Both the position numbers and the translations under genes were made by a program. A model generated the notes under the pieces. That model was not told the origin of the DNA. It ran no database searches and worked only from the letters and a program-made list of their open reading frames with translations. From Streptomyces sp. NBC_00457 (GTDB lineage Bacteria; Actinomycetota; Actinomycetes; Streptomycetales; Streptomycetaceae): DNA of 64,000 nucleotides. Location: contig NZ_CP107905.1 in assembly GCF_036014015.1 (NCBI RefSeq), positions 8,742,001 through 8,806,000 of the forward strand, written 5' to 3'. This document shows positions 11,304 through 18,997 of this stretch, piece by piece; the first letter of the stretch is position 1, and every line of letters starts with the position of its first letter.

Positions 11304-11927
11304 TCAGTCCAGCAAGCCGTGCCGCATCGCGCTCGTCACCGCCGCCGTCCGGTCGTCCACGCCCAACTTGCCGAAGACGCGCAGCAGATGGGTCTTCACG
11401 GTCGACTCGCCGATGAACAACCGGCGCCCGATCTCGGCGTTGGTACAGCCCTCGGCCACAAGCCTCAGCACGGCCGTCTCCCGCGCCGACAACCGCGGCC
11501 GTTCCGGCTTCGTCCGCAACTGGTCCACGAGTCGCGCCGCCACCGACGGCGCCAGCACCGTCTCGCCGCGCGCCGCAGACCGTACGGCTTCCGCGAGTTC
11601 ACCTCGCGGGAGATCCTTGAGCAGATAACCCGCCGCCCCCGCCTCCACCGCCCTCAGGATGTCCCGGTCCGTCTCGTACGTCGTGAGGACGATGACCCGG
11701 CAACCCAGCCCCGCCTCCGCCATCCGCACGATCGAGTCGACACCCCCGCCGTCCGGCATCCGCAGATCCATCAGCACGATGTCGGGCCGCAACTCGGCCG
11801 CCAGCGCCTCCGCCTGCGGTCCGCTGGACGCGTCGGCGACCACCTCGAGGTCCGGTTCCGCGCTGAGCATCGCCCGCAGCCCCTCCCGTACGACGGGATG
11901 GTCGTCGGCCAGGATGATCCGGATCAC
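11304..11927 (-). CDS. NarL/LuxR-family response regulator
   Basis: 207-residue DNA-binding response regulator. The receiver domain (residues 1-120) begins IRIILADDHPVVREGL with the acidic pair DD and phospho-acceptor Asp in IVLMDLRMPDG (about residue 53). The conserved Thr (VLTTYE) and Lys (LLKDL) are present. A LuxR-type HTH follows (about 143-205: LSARETAVLRLVAEGCTNAEIGRRL, then ESTVKTHLLRVFGKLGV). The GTG start overlaps the kinase stop (GTGA), so it is translated with its cognate kinase. Target genes probably include the cotranscribed ABC exporter. Confidence 0.93.
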   Translation of the reverse strand: MIRIILADDHPVVREGLRAMLSAEPDLEVVADASSGPQAEALAAELRPDIVLMDLRMPDGGGVDSIVRMAEAGLGCRVIVLTTYETDRDILRAVEAGAAGYLLKDLPRGELAEAVRSAARGETVLAPSVAARLVDQLRTKPERPRLSARETAVLRLVAEGCTNAEIGRRLFIGESTVKTHLLRVFGKLGVDDRTAAVTSAMRHGLLD

Positions 11928-13126
11928 GGCACCTCACTCCTCACGTCGGGTAGGGGCAGCCGGACGGTCACCGTGGTGCCCTCGCCCGGCACGCTGCCGA
12001 CCTGTGCGGTTCCCCCCACCTCGGCGGCCCGGGCGCGCAGCCCCGCCAGACCGTACCCGTCATGGACGGCACCGGGATCGAAGCCGCAACCGTCGTCCCG
12101 TACGGACATGGTGAGCGTCTCGTCGGCGTACGCCAGCGTGATGCCCACGGCCACAGAACTCCCGGCGTGCTTGCGGGCGTTGGCCAGTGCCTCCTGGCAG
12201 GAGCGCAGGGCGACCACCTCGGGACCGGCGGGCAGCGCGCGCACCGGACCCGTCACCTCCAGTTTCGCGGCGTGGCGGGCCGCGAGTCTGCCGACCGCAT
12301 CCGGGAGCGAGGCGCCGTCGAGGTCGGCGGGGGTGCCCCCGGCGACCAGGGCGCGGGCCTCGGCGAGGTTCTGCCGGGCCGTCTCGTCCATCAGGGCCAG
12401 GTGACGGCGGGCCTGTGCCGGGTCCTCGTCGAACTCGGCCTCGACGGCCTGGATCAGCATCAGCAGGCTGGTGAAGCCCTGGGCGAGGGTGTCGTGGATC
12501 TCCCGGGCCATCCGCTCCCGCTCCGCGAGCGCGCCGTGCGCCGACGAGAGCCGGGAGACCTCATGCCGGCTGGCGTCCAGTTCCGCGATCAGCTCGGCCC
12601 GCTCCTGGCTCTGCTCGATGATCCGGATGATCCAACTGCCCAGCGCCACCGAGAAGACGAAGGTGACCACGGCGAACACCGCGTTGAAGAAGACCTCCTG
12701 GGCGCCGGGCCGCCACAGCAGCGCCCAGCCCGCCACGGGCACGAGGTTGATGACCGCCACGGCCGTCAGCGCCCACCGCATCCGCAACGCCATGAAGCAC
12801 GGAGGGACGAGCGCGAAGGTCAGCACCCGCGTCTCCCCGACGAGCACCGCCGACGGCAGGAACAGCGCCAGCGCCACCGCCAGGAAACGCACCGCCTGCC
12901 GCTCGTCGGGCGGGTCACCGCACAGGATGGGGCGCCCCACCCACACGTACAGGGGAGCCAGCGGTATCAGCAGCGCGGCCGCGACGGCGCGGACCGGCCA
13001 CCCCGGGAACCCCGCGCCGAGCACGTAGACCAGGGTGGCCAGCCAGATCAGCGCGAAGTACGTGTCCCAGAGCCGGAACGAGCGGGCCCAGGTGTACGCG
13101 CCCCCGGGTCCCGCCGGGCCGTTCAT
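11924..13126 (-). CDS. Sensor histidine kinase (HisKA_3 type)
   Basis: 400-residue membrane sensor kinase. The N-terminal half (about residues 18-165) contains six or so hydrophobic segments with little extracytoplasmic loop, typical of intramembrane-sensing kinases. A coiled-coil linker precedes the dimerisation/phosphoacceptor helix EREIHD-type (REIHDTLAQGFTSLLM), and a GHKL ATPase domain closes the protein (DDGCGFDPG, GYGLAGLRARA). The ATG overlaps the permease stop by four bases and its own stop overlaps the regulator start. The signal is unknown; the ABC linkage suggests envelope or drug stress. Confidence 0.92.
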   Translation of the reverse strand: MNGPAGPGGAYTWARSFRLWDTYFALIWLATLVYVLGAGFPGWPVRAVAAALLIPLAPLYVWVGRPILCGDPPDERQAVRFLAVALALFLPSAVLVGETRVLTFALVPPCFMALRMRWALTAVAVINLVPVAGWALLWRPGAQEVFFNAVFAVVTFVFSVALGSWIIRIIEQSQERAELIAELDASRHEVSRLSSAHGALAERERMAREIHDTLAQGFTSLLMLIQAVEAEFDEDPAQARRHLALMDETARQNLAEARALVAGGTPADLDGASLPDAVGRLAARHAAKLEVTGPVRALPAGPEVVALRSCQEALANARKHAGSSVAVGITLAYADETLTMSVRDDGCGFDPGAVHDGYGLAGLRARAAEVGGTAQVGSVPGEGTTVTVRLPLPDVRSEVP

Positions 13127-13968
13127 CCGTCGCGCCGGTTCTTCCACCGGAAGGTCAGCAGGCACAGCACCAATCCTCCGACGCACCACGCCCCGAGCAC
13201 CAGCGCGACCCTGCCCAGCTCCCAGCTCCCGGCCTGCTCCAGCACCTGCGCCGACTCCGGCAGAAACACCCCGCGCAGCCCCTGGCACATCCACTTCAGC
13301 GGGAACAGCGCCCCGATGTTCAGCATCCAGTCCGGGATGGTGTCGATGGCGATGTACACCCCGGAGATGAACTGCAGCACCAGGAAGGGGAGGACGACCA
13401 CGGAGGTCGCGCTCTTGCCGGACTTGGGGACCGAGCTGATCGCGATGCCGAGCAGCGCGCACGCCGTGATACCCAGCACGAAGATCCACGCGAAGTCGAA
13501 CCAGGTGCGCACGTCCGACGGCAGGTCGACGTCGTACAGGGTCGTCCCGACGAGCAGCAGAATCGCCGTCTCCATGAGACCGGTGACGAGAACCAGCCAG
13601 ATCTTGCCGAGGAAGTACGCGGCCGGCGGCATCGGCGTGCCGCGTAGCCGGCGCAGTACCTTCTCGTCCCGCTCGATGGCGATCGAGATGCCGAGCGACT
13701 GGAAACTCGTCGACATGATGCCGGCGGCCATCATCGCCGGGACGTACAGCTGAGAGGCGGTGACGCCCGCGCCGTCGACGTCGTCCTTGAAGATCGACGC
13801 GAACAGGAAGAGGAATACCACCGGGAAGGCGAAGGTGAACACCACCTGGTCGCGCTGCCGGAAGAACTGCTTGATCTCCAGCCCGCCCCGCTGCAGACCG
13901 AGCCCCCAGGCGCCGGGCAGCCGCTGCGGAAGCGTCCCGGCCCCGGCTCGTACGGCGGTCGTGGTCAT
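13123..13968 (-). CDS. ABC-2 type transporter permease
   Basis: 281-residue membrane protein with six predicted segments: first after ...KQFFRQRDQVVFTFAFPVVF, then around residues 70-90, 118-145, 150-170, 185-205 and 240-260. It has the ABC-2 exporter layout (N-terminal amphipathic basic stretch, short loops). It pairs with the ATPase encoded just upstream (4-base overlap) to form an exporter. Substrate is unknown; such pairs commonly export drugs, lipids or peptides. Confidence 0.9.
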   Translation of the reverse strand: MTTTAVRAGAGTLPQRLPGAWGLGLQRGGLEIKQFFRQRDQVVFTFAFPVVFLFLFASIFKDDVDGAGVTASQLYVPAMMAAGIMSTSFQSLGISIAIERDEKVLRRLRGTPMPPAAYFLGKIWLVLVTGLMETAILLLVGTTLYDVDLPSDVRTWFDFAWIFVLGITACALLGIAISSVPKSGKSATSVVVLPFLVLQFISGVYIAIDTIPDWMLNIGALFPLKWMCQGLRGVFLPESAQVLEQAGSWELGRVALVLGAWCVGGLVLCLLTFRWKNRRDG

Positions 13969-14831
13969 CGCGCGTCCTCCTGTCCGGTCAGCCGGAGATA
14001 GACGTCCTCCAGCGTGGGGCGGCTCACCCGCAGCCCCGGGATCTCACCGTCGAAGCGGTGCATGAGCTCGGCGACGGTCTTGGTGGGCGTGACCGTCCGC
14101 GCGGTGCGCGGGGTCCCGTCGGCATCCGTCCACGCGACAGTGGCCTCGGTGCCGTGGCGCTCCCGCAGCGCGCCGGGCTCGCCCTCGGCGACCACCCGGC
14201 CCTGCGAGATGATCGCCAGCCGGTGCGCGAGCGCCTCCGCCTCCTCCAGATAGTGCGTGGTCAGCAGGATCGTCGTGCCCTCGTCCGCCAGCTTGCGGAT
14301 CAGCTCCCAGAACTGCCGCCGGGCCGCCGGGTCGAACCCGGTCGTCGGCTCGTCCAGAAGCAGCAGCTCGGGCCCGCCGATCACGCCGAGCGCCACGTCA
14401 AGGCGGCGCCGCTGCCCGCCCGACAGCGCCTTGATCCGGCTGCCCGCCTTGGCCTCCAGACCCACCAGGCCGATGACCTCCTCGGGGTCCCGGGGCCTCG
14501 GGTAGTAGCGCGCGAAATGCCGTACGGTCTCGCGGACCGTCAACTCGGCGGGCGCAGATTCGTCCTGCCAGACGATTCCGACACGCGAGCGCCACGCGCG
14601 CGTGCCCGTCGCCGGATCCGCCCCGAGCACCTGGACCTCGCCCGCGTCCCGGGTGCGATTGCCCTGAAGAATCTCCACCGTCGTGCTCTTGCCGGCCCCA
14701 TTGGGCCCCAGCAGGCCGAACACCTCGCCCTGGCGAATGCCCAGGTCGATGCCGTCTACCGCGGTCACGTCCCCGTACTGCTTGCGCAGCCCCCGTACGT
14801 CCACCGCGAGTCCGTTCGCGTGTGTGGTCAT
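13965..14831 (-). CDS. ABC transporter ATP-binding protein
   Basis: 288-residue nucleotide-binding subunit of the exporter. Walker A GPNGAGKST, signature LSGGQRRRLD, Walker B LLLLDEPTTGFDP and the H-loop TTHYLEEAE are all present; the C-terminal 70 residues are the extension seen in DrrA-like drug-export ATPases. I prefer the ATG at 14,831 because the conserved core (LAVDVRGLRKQYGD) follows directly. It is first of a four-gene operon ATPase-permease-kinase-regulator in which every junction is an ATGA or GTGA overlap. Confidence 0.93.
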   Translation of the reverse strand: MTTHANGLAVDVRGLRKQYGDVTAVDGIDLGIRQGEVFGLLGPNGAGKSTTVEILQGNRTRDAGEVQVLGADPATGTRAWRSRVGIVWQDESAPAELTVRETVRHFARYYPRPRDPEEVIGLVGLEAKAGSRIKALSGGQRRRLDVALGVIGGPELLLLDEPTTGFDPAARRQFWELIRKLADEGTTILLTTHYLEEAEALAHRLAIISQGRVVAEGEPGALRERHGTEATVAWTDADGTPRTARTVTPTKTVAELMHRFDGEIPGLRVSRPTLEDVYLRLTGQEDAR

Positions 14832-14841
14832 GGGAACGAGC

Positions 14842-14871
14842 GTCGTCCGGAACCGAACGGTCCGGGACGAC
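14842..14871. promoter_or_regulatory. Candidate operator before the ABC/two-component operon
   Basis: Inverted repeat GTCGTCC-N16-GGACGAC with an inner CGGAACCGAACGGTCCG near-palindrome, only 11 bases upstream of the ATPase start codon in a 144-base divergent gap. It is a plausible binding site for the operon's own response regulator; no footprint or known consensus supports it. Confidence 0.35.
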
Positions 14872-14975
14872 CATGCGTACCGCCTTATGTCCATCGAACG
14901 GTGGATACACGCACGCGTGCGGCACAATGGCCCTGCCGGAAGAAGGTCCAGTTCTCAAGCGACGGAATCGGCGGA

Positions 14976-15632
14976 ATGAGCAAGACGACAGTCAAGGACG
15001 TCTCCACCGACCACGAGCCGGAGCGCGCCACGCCCTCGCCGCGCGCGGAGGGCGGCAGTCGTGCACTCGCCCTGCTGCTGGTGATCACCGGTGCGGCCGG
15101 ACTGCTCGCCGCGTGGGTCATCACGATCGACAAGTTCAAGCTGCTCGAGGCCAAGGTCGAGGGCAAGACCTTCACCCCTGGCTGCAGCCTGAACCCCGTC
15201 GTCTCCTGCGGCAGCGTCATGGAGAGCGACCAGGCCTCGGCGTTCGGGTTCCCCAACCCGATGCTCGGCCTCGTGACCTACGGCATCGTCATCTGCGTCG
15301 GTATGAGCCTGCTCGCCGGCGCCCGCTTCCCGCGCTGGTACTGGCTGACCTTCAACGCCGGCACGCTCTTCGGTGTCGGGTTCTGCGCCTGGCTGACGTT
15401 CCAGTCCCTGTACCGGATCAACGCGCTGTGCCTGTGGTGCTGCCTGGCCTGGGTCGCGACGATCATCATGTTCTGGTACGTGACCTCGTTCAACGTCCGC
15501 AAGGGCTTCCTGCCCGCGCCGAACTGGCTCAAGGGCTTCTTCGGCGAGTTCACCTGGGTCCTGCCCGTCCTGCACATCGGCATCATCGGCATGCTGATCC
15601 TGACCCGCTGGTGGGACTTCTGGACCAGCTGA
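14976..15632 (+). CDS. VKOR-like (vitamin K epoxide reductase family) disulfide-bond protein
   Basis: 218-residue membrane protein with five predicted segments (about residues 30-50, 93-115, 123-145, 150-170, 193-210). It carries the two cysteine pairs of the family: C70 and C78 in the first extracytoplasmic loop (PGCSLNPVVSCGS) and the redox CxxC C152-L-W-C155 in the fourth segment. Bacterial VKOR homologues reoxidise DsbA-like thiol oxidases using quinones, so it probably supports disulfide formation in exported proteins. No DsbA gene is adjacent. A perfect palindrome follows the stop. Confidence 0.9.
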   Translation: MSKTTVKDVSTDHEPERATPSPRAEGGSRALALLLVITGAAGLLAAWVITIDKFKLLEAKVEGKTFTPGCSLNPVVSCGSVMESDQASAFGFPNPMLGLVTYGIVICVGMSLLAGARFPRWYWLTFNAGTLFGVGFCAWLTFQSLYRINALCLWCCLAWVATIIMFWYVTSFNVRKGFLPAPNWLKGFFGEFTWVLPVLHIGIIGMLILTRWWDFWTS

Positions 15633-15646
15633 CCCACTGGCCCGAG

Positions 15647-15688
15647 CAATGCCGGACGGCCCCGGAATTCCGGGGCCGTCCGGCATTG
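15647..15688. terminator. 42-base perfect palindrome after the VKOR gene
   Basis: The 42 bases read identically on both strands, from CAATGCCGGACGG to CCGTCCGGCATTG, centred on GAATTC. As RNA it would form a stem of up to about 19 bp. It ends 27 bases before rarA and probably terminates VKOR transcription. Confidence 0.85.
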
Positions 15689-15715
15689 TCAGTGCGGTGA
15701 ACTAGGGTTTTCAGC

Positions 15716-17071
15716 GTGGAGCCCGACCTGTTCACCGCCGCAGCAGAAGAACGCCAGGAGAAGGACCCGTCCAGCAGCCCCCTGGCCGTTCGGATGCGTC
15801 CGCGCACCCTCGACGAGGTCGTGGGCCAGCAGCACCTGCTGAAGCCGGGCTCACCCCTGCGCAGACTGGTCGGCGAGGGCGCCTCCGGCCCCGCCGGGCC
15901 CTCCTCGGTGATCCTCTGGGGCCCGCCGGGCACCGGCAAGACGACCCTGGCGTACGTCGTGTCGAAGGCCACCAACGCACGCTTCGTGGAGTTGTCGGCG
16001 ATCACCGCGGGCGTCAAGGAGGTCCGCGCGGTCATCGACGGCGCCCGCCGTGCCACCGGCGGCTTCGGCAAGGAGACCGTCCTCTTCCTCGACGAGATCC
16101 ACCGCTTCAGCAAGGCCCAGCAGGACTCCCTGCTCCCGGCCGTCGAGAACCGCTGGGTGACCCTGATCGCGGCGACGACGGAGAACCCGTACTTCTCGAT
16201 CATCTCCCCGCTGCTGTCCCGCTCCCTCCTGCTCACCCTCGAACCCCTCACGGACGACGACATCAGGAGCCTCATCAAGCGGGCCCTGTCCGACGAGCGG
16301 GGCCTCAAGGACGCGCTCACCCTCCCCGAGGACACCGAGAACCACCTGCTGCGCATCGCCGGCGGCGACGCGCGCCGCGCCCTGACCGCCCTGGAGGCCG
16401 CCGCCGGGGCCGCGCTCGACAAGGGCGAGACGGAGCTCGGCCTCCAGACCCTGGAGGAGACCGTCGACCGTGCCGCGGTGAAGTACGACCGCGACGGCGA
16501 CCAGCACTACGACGTGGCCAGCGCCCTCATCAAGTCCATCCGCGGCTCCGACGTCGACGCGGCCCTGCACTACCTGGCCCGCATGATCGAGGCCGGTGAG
16601 GACCCCCGCTTCATCGCCCGCCGCCTGATGATCTCCGCCAGCGAGGACATCGGCCTCGCCGACCCGAACGCGCTGCCGATAGCCGTGGCCGCCGCGCAGG
16701 CCGTCGCCATGATCGGCTTCCCCGAGGCCGCCCTCACCCTCAGCCACGCCACCATCGCCCTGGCCCTCGCCCCCAAGTCCAACTCCGCGACGACCGCCAT
16801 CGGCGCCGCCATGGAGGACGTACGCAAGGGCCTGGCGGGCTCGGTCCCCCCGCACCTGCGCGACGGGCACTACAAGGGCGCGGCCAAGCTCGGTCACGCG
16901 CAGGGGTATGTGTATCCGCACGACCTGGCCGAGGGCATCGCCGAGCAGCAGTACGCCCCGGACGCCCTCAAGGACCGGGAGTACTACACGCCGACGCGGC
17001 ACGGCGCCGAGGCGCGGTACGCGGACGCGGTGGAGTGGACCCGCAAGCACCTCGGTCGCAAGCGGTCCTGA
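15716..17071 (+). CDS. rarA: Replication-associated AAA+ ATPase RarA/MgsA
   Basis: 451-residue clamp-loader-like ATPase acting at stalled replication forks. Walker [10 protein letters not shown] (about residues 70-78), Walker [11 protein letters not shown], sensor 1 ATTENPYF, and the sensor 2/helical region are present, followed by the tetramerisation C-terminal domain ([15 protein letters not shown] end). GTG start in the short gap after the palindrome. The preceding gene is VKOR and the next is rpsD after a 306-base leader. Confidence 0.95.
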   Translation: MEPDLFTAAAEERQEKDPSSSPLAVRMRPRTLDEVVGQQHLLKPGSPLRRLVGEGASGPAGPSSVILWGPPGTGKTTLAYVVSKATNARFVELSAITAGVKEVRAVIDGARRATGGFGKETVLFLDEIHRFSKAQQDSLLPAVENRWVTLIAATTENPYFSIISPLLSRSLLLTLEPLTDDDIRSLIKRALSDERGLKDALTLPEDTENHLLRIAGGDARRALTALEAAAGAALDKGETELGLQTLEETVDRAAVKYDRDGDQHYDVASALIKSIRGSDVDAALHYLARMIEAGEDPRFIARRLMISASEDIGLADPNALPIAVAAAQAVAMIGFPEAALTLSHATIALALAPKSNSATTAIGAAMEDVRKGLAGSVPPHLRDGHYKGAAKLGHAQGYVYPHDLAEGIAEQQYAPDALKDREYYTPTRHGAEARYADAVEWTRKHLGRKRS

Positions 17072-17079
17072 GCACCCTG

Positions 17080-17085
17080 TAGAAT
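17080..17085 (+). promoter_or_regulatory. -10 element of the rpsD promoter
   Basis: TAGAAT matches the Streptomyces housekeeping -10 consensus TAGRRT exactly and lies 9 bases after the rarA stop. No good -35 hexamer is visible 17-18 bases upstream. Transcription from here would give a leader of roughly 285 bases. Confidence 0.5.
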
Positions 17086-17377
17086 CGCTCGAAGTGCTGT
17101 GTCCTGTGCAGTCAGAACAGGACGGTCAGCCGGAGACCCGGTCCTCACGGACCGGCTCCAGGAGCGTCGCGCACCGTTCGAATGGTGTCGCGGGCAGCCC
17201 ACCACCACTCGTCGTACGACGGGACCGGTCGGTGGGCCACTCGCGTGCTGCACGTATGTGCCCAGACCAGGGAGCGGCTGCCCAGCAGGTCCGACCGACC
17301 GGACCCGCAGGGTTTCCCCGGCTGCGGATGCGACCTCCCTCAACCCTGACAAGCCGATAACCAGGAAAGAAGAAGCA
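17086..17377 (+). promoter_or_regulatory. Long structured 5' leader of rpsD
   Basis: About 290 non-coding bases precede rpsD. They hold several potential stems, for example CCGGTCC-TCAC-GGACCGG at 17,138-17,155 and a GGTCCG/CGGACC pair near 17,297-17,313. Ribosomal protein S4 autoregulates through mRNA leaders in other bacteria. The length and structure here suggest a similar r-protein leader, but I cannot match it to a described family. Confidence 0.4.
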
Positions 17378-17992
17378 GTGGCGAACCAGCCCCGCCCCAA
17401 GGTCAAGAAGTCGCGTGCCCTCGGCATCGCGCTGACCCCGAAGGCCGTCAAGTACTTCGAGGCCCGTCCCTACCCGCCGGGTGAGCACGGCCGTGGCCGC
17501 AAGCAGAACTCGGACTACAAGGTCCGTCTGCTGGAGAAGCAGCGTCTGCGTGCGCAGTACGACGTGTCCGAGCGTCAGCTCGTCCGCGCCTACGAGCGTG
17601 CCTCCAAGGTTCAGGGCAAGACCGGTGAGGCCCTGATCATCGAGCTGGAGCGTCGTCTCGACGCGCTGGTCCTGCGTTCGGGCATCGCCCGCACGATCTA
17701 CCAGGCCCGCCAGATGGTCGTCCACGGCCACATCGAGGTCAACGGCCAGAAGGTCGACAAGCCGTCCTTCCGCGTCAAGCCCGACGACGTCGTGATGGTC
17801 CGTGAGCGCAGCCGTGAGAAGACCCTCTTCTCCATCGCCCGTGAGGGCGGCTTCGCCCCCGACGGCGAGACCCCGCGCTACCTCCAGGTGAACCTCCGCG
17901 CCCTGGCCTTCCGCCTGGACCGCGAGCCGAACCGCAAGGAGATCCCGGTGATCTGCGACGAGCAGCTCGTCGTCGAGTACTACGCCCGCTGA
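17378..17992 (+). CDS. rpsD: 30S ribosomal protein S4 (zinc-free form)
   Basis: 204-residue primary 16S rRNA-binding protein of the small subunit. It starts GTG after AGGAAAGAAG. The N-terminal region is [20 protein letters not shown] and lacks the four zinc-binding cysteines of the classical form, so this is the cysteine-free variant. The S4 RNA-binding fold ([30 protein letters not shown]) occupies about residues 93-155. It is single and separate from the alpha operon, as usual in Streptomyces. Confidence 0.97.
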   Translation: MANQPRPKVKKSRALGIALTPKAVKYFEARPYPPGEHGRGRKQNSDYKVRLLEKQRLRAQYDVSERQLVRAYERASKVQGKTGEALIIELERRLDALVLRSGIARTIYQARQMVVHGHIEVNGQKVDKPSFRVKPDDVVMVRERSREKTLFSIAREGGFAPDGETPRYLQVNLRALAFRLDREPNRKEIPVICDEQLVVEYYAR

Positions 17993-18015
17993 TCGCAGGC
18001 AGGCCGTAGCACCTC

Positions 18016-18059
18016 AGCCCGCCGTCTCCCACCCTTCCGGGTGGCCGAGGCGGCGGGCT
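18016..18059 (+). terminator. Terminator hairpin after rpsD
   Basis: Outer stem AGCCCGCCG/CGGCGGGCT with an inner CCACCC-TTCC-GGGTGG stem, 23 bases after the rpsD stop. Confidence 0.8.
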
Positions 18060-18203
18060 CGCGCATGTCCGAGCCGCCCCACCCGCGCGGCAACTCATGT
18101 GTGCGCGGGCCGTAATCCGGTACGGAGCGGCATGCCCGGCGCGATAGGCTCGACCCACGACTTTTTCGATGTAGAGGCACGTTTCAGGGAGCGGGTGCAC
18201 ACA

Positions 18204-18638
18204 GTGTCCGGTGGAGAGGTGGCCGGGATCCTGGTGGCCGTCTTCTGGGCGATCCTGGTCTCCTTCCTCGCCGTCGCACTGGTGAGGCTGGCCCAGACGC
18301 TCAAGGCGACCACCAAGCTCGTCGCGGACGTGACCGACCAGGCCGTCCCGCTCCTGGCAGACGCCTCCGCGGCGGTGCGTTCCGCGCAGACCCAGATCGA
18401 CCGGGTCGACTCGATCGCGTCGGACGTCCAGGAGGTCACGTCGAACGCGTCCGCGCTCTCGACCACCGTCGCCTCCACCTTCGGCGGGCCCCTGGTCAAG
18501 GTCGCGGCCTTCGGTTACGGCGTGCGCCGCGCCATCGGCGGCCGCAAGGACGACGCGCCCGCGAAGCCGTCCCGACGTACCGTGATCGTGGGCCGCACCG
18601 TCCCGGCCGCACGGCGGACGAAGCGGAAGAAGGACTGA
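18204..18638 (+). CDS. DUF948 family membrane-anchored protein
   Basis: 144 residues from the GTG at 18,204 (AGGGAG upstream). One N-terminal membrane segment (about residues 4-26), then a helical region rich in Ala/Asp/Val (VADVTDQAVPLLADASAAV) that could form a coiled coil, and a basic tail ending KRKKD. DUF948 proteins resemble methyl-accepting coiled coils but have no assigned role. It precedes another small protein gene and alaS with 8-base and 1-base spacing, so probably one operon. Confidence 0.8.
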   Translation: MSGGEVAGILVAVFWAILVSFLAVALVRLAQTLKATTKLVADVTDQAVPLLADASAAVRSAQTQIDRVDSIASDVQEVTSNASALSTTVASTFGGPLVKVAAFGYGVRRAIGGRKDDAPAKPSRRTVIVGRTVPAARRTKRKKD

Positions 18639-18646
18639 GCGAACCG

Positions 18647-18997
18647 ATGTTCCGCCGTACGTTCTGGTTCACCACGGGCGTCGCCGCCGGCGTGTGGGCC
18701 ACCACCAAGGTCAACCGCAAGCTGAAGCAGCTGACGCCCGAGAACCTCGCCGCGACCGCGGCCAACAAGGCGCTCGAGGCCGGTCACCGGCTCAAGGACC
18801 GTGCGGTGGGCTTCGCGCTCGACGTCCGCGACGGCATGGCCCAACGGGAGGCCGAGCTGGGGGAGGCACTGGGGATCAACGAGAACCCCGAACTCCCCGC
18901 CTCCCGACGCTTCGCCGCCATCGAGAACCGCAACATCCCGAAGTCCGTCGACAGCGACAGGACGACGTATTCGTACAACCGGAATGAGGACCACTGA
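18647..18997 (+). CDS. Conserved hypothetical protein (DUF6167-like) upstream of alaS
   Basis: 116-residue protein with a short hydrophobic N-terminus ([15 protein letters not shown]) and a helical charged body ([18 protein letters not shown]). It occurs between the DUF948 gene and alaS in Streptomyces. Its TGA overlaps the first base of the alaS ATG, so it is cotranslated with alaS. No function can be read from the sequence. Confidence 0.75.
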   Translation: MFRRTFWFTTGVAAGVWATTKVNRKLKQLTPENLAATAANKALEAGHRLKDRAVGFALDVRDGMAQREAELGEALGINENPELPASRRFAAIENRNIPKSVDSDRTTYSYNRNEDH

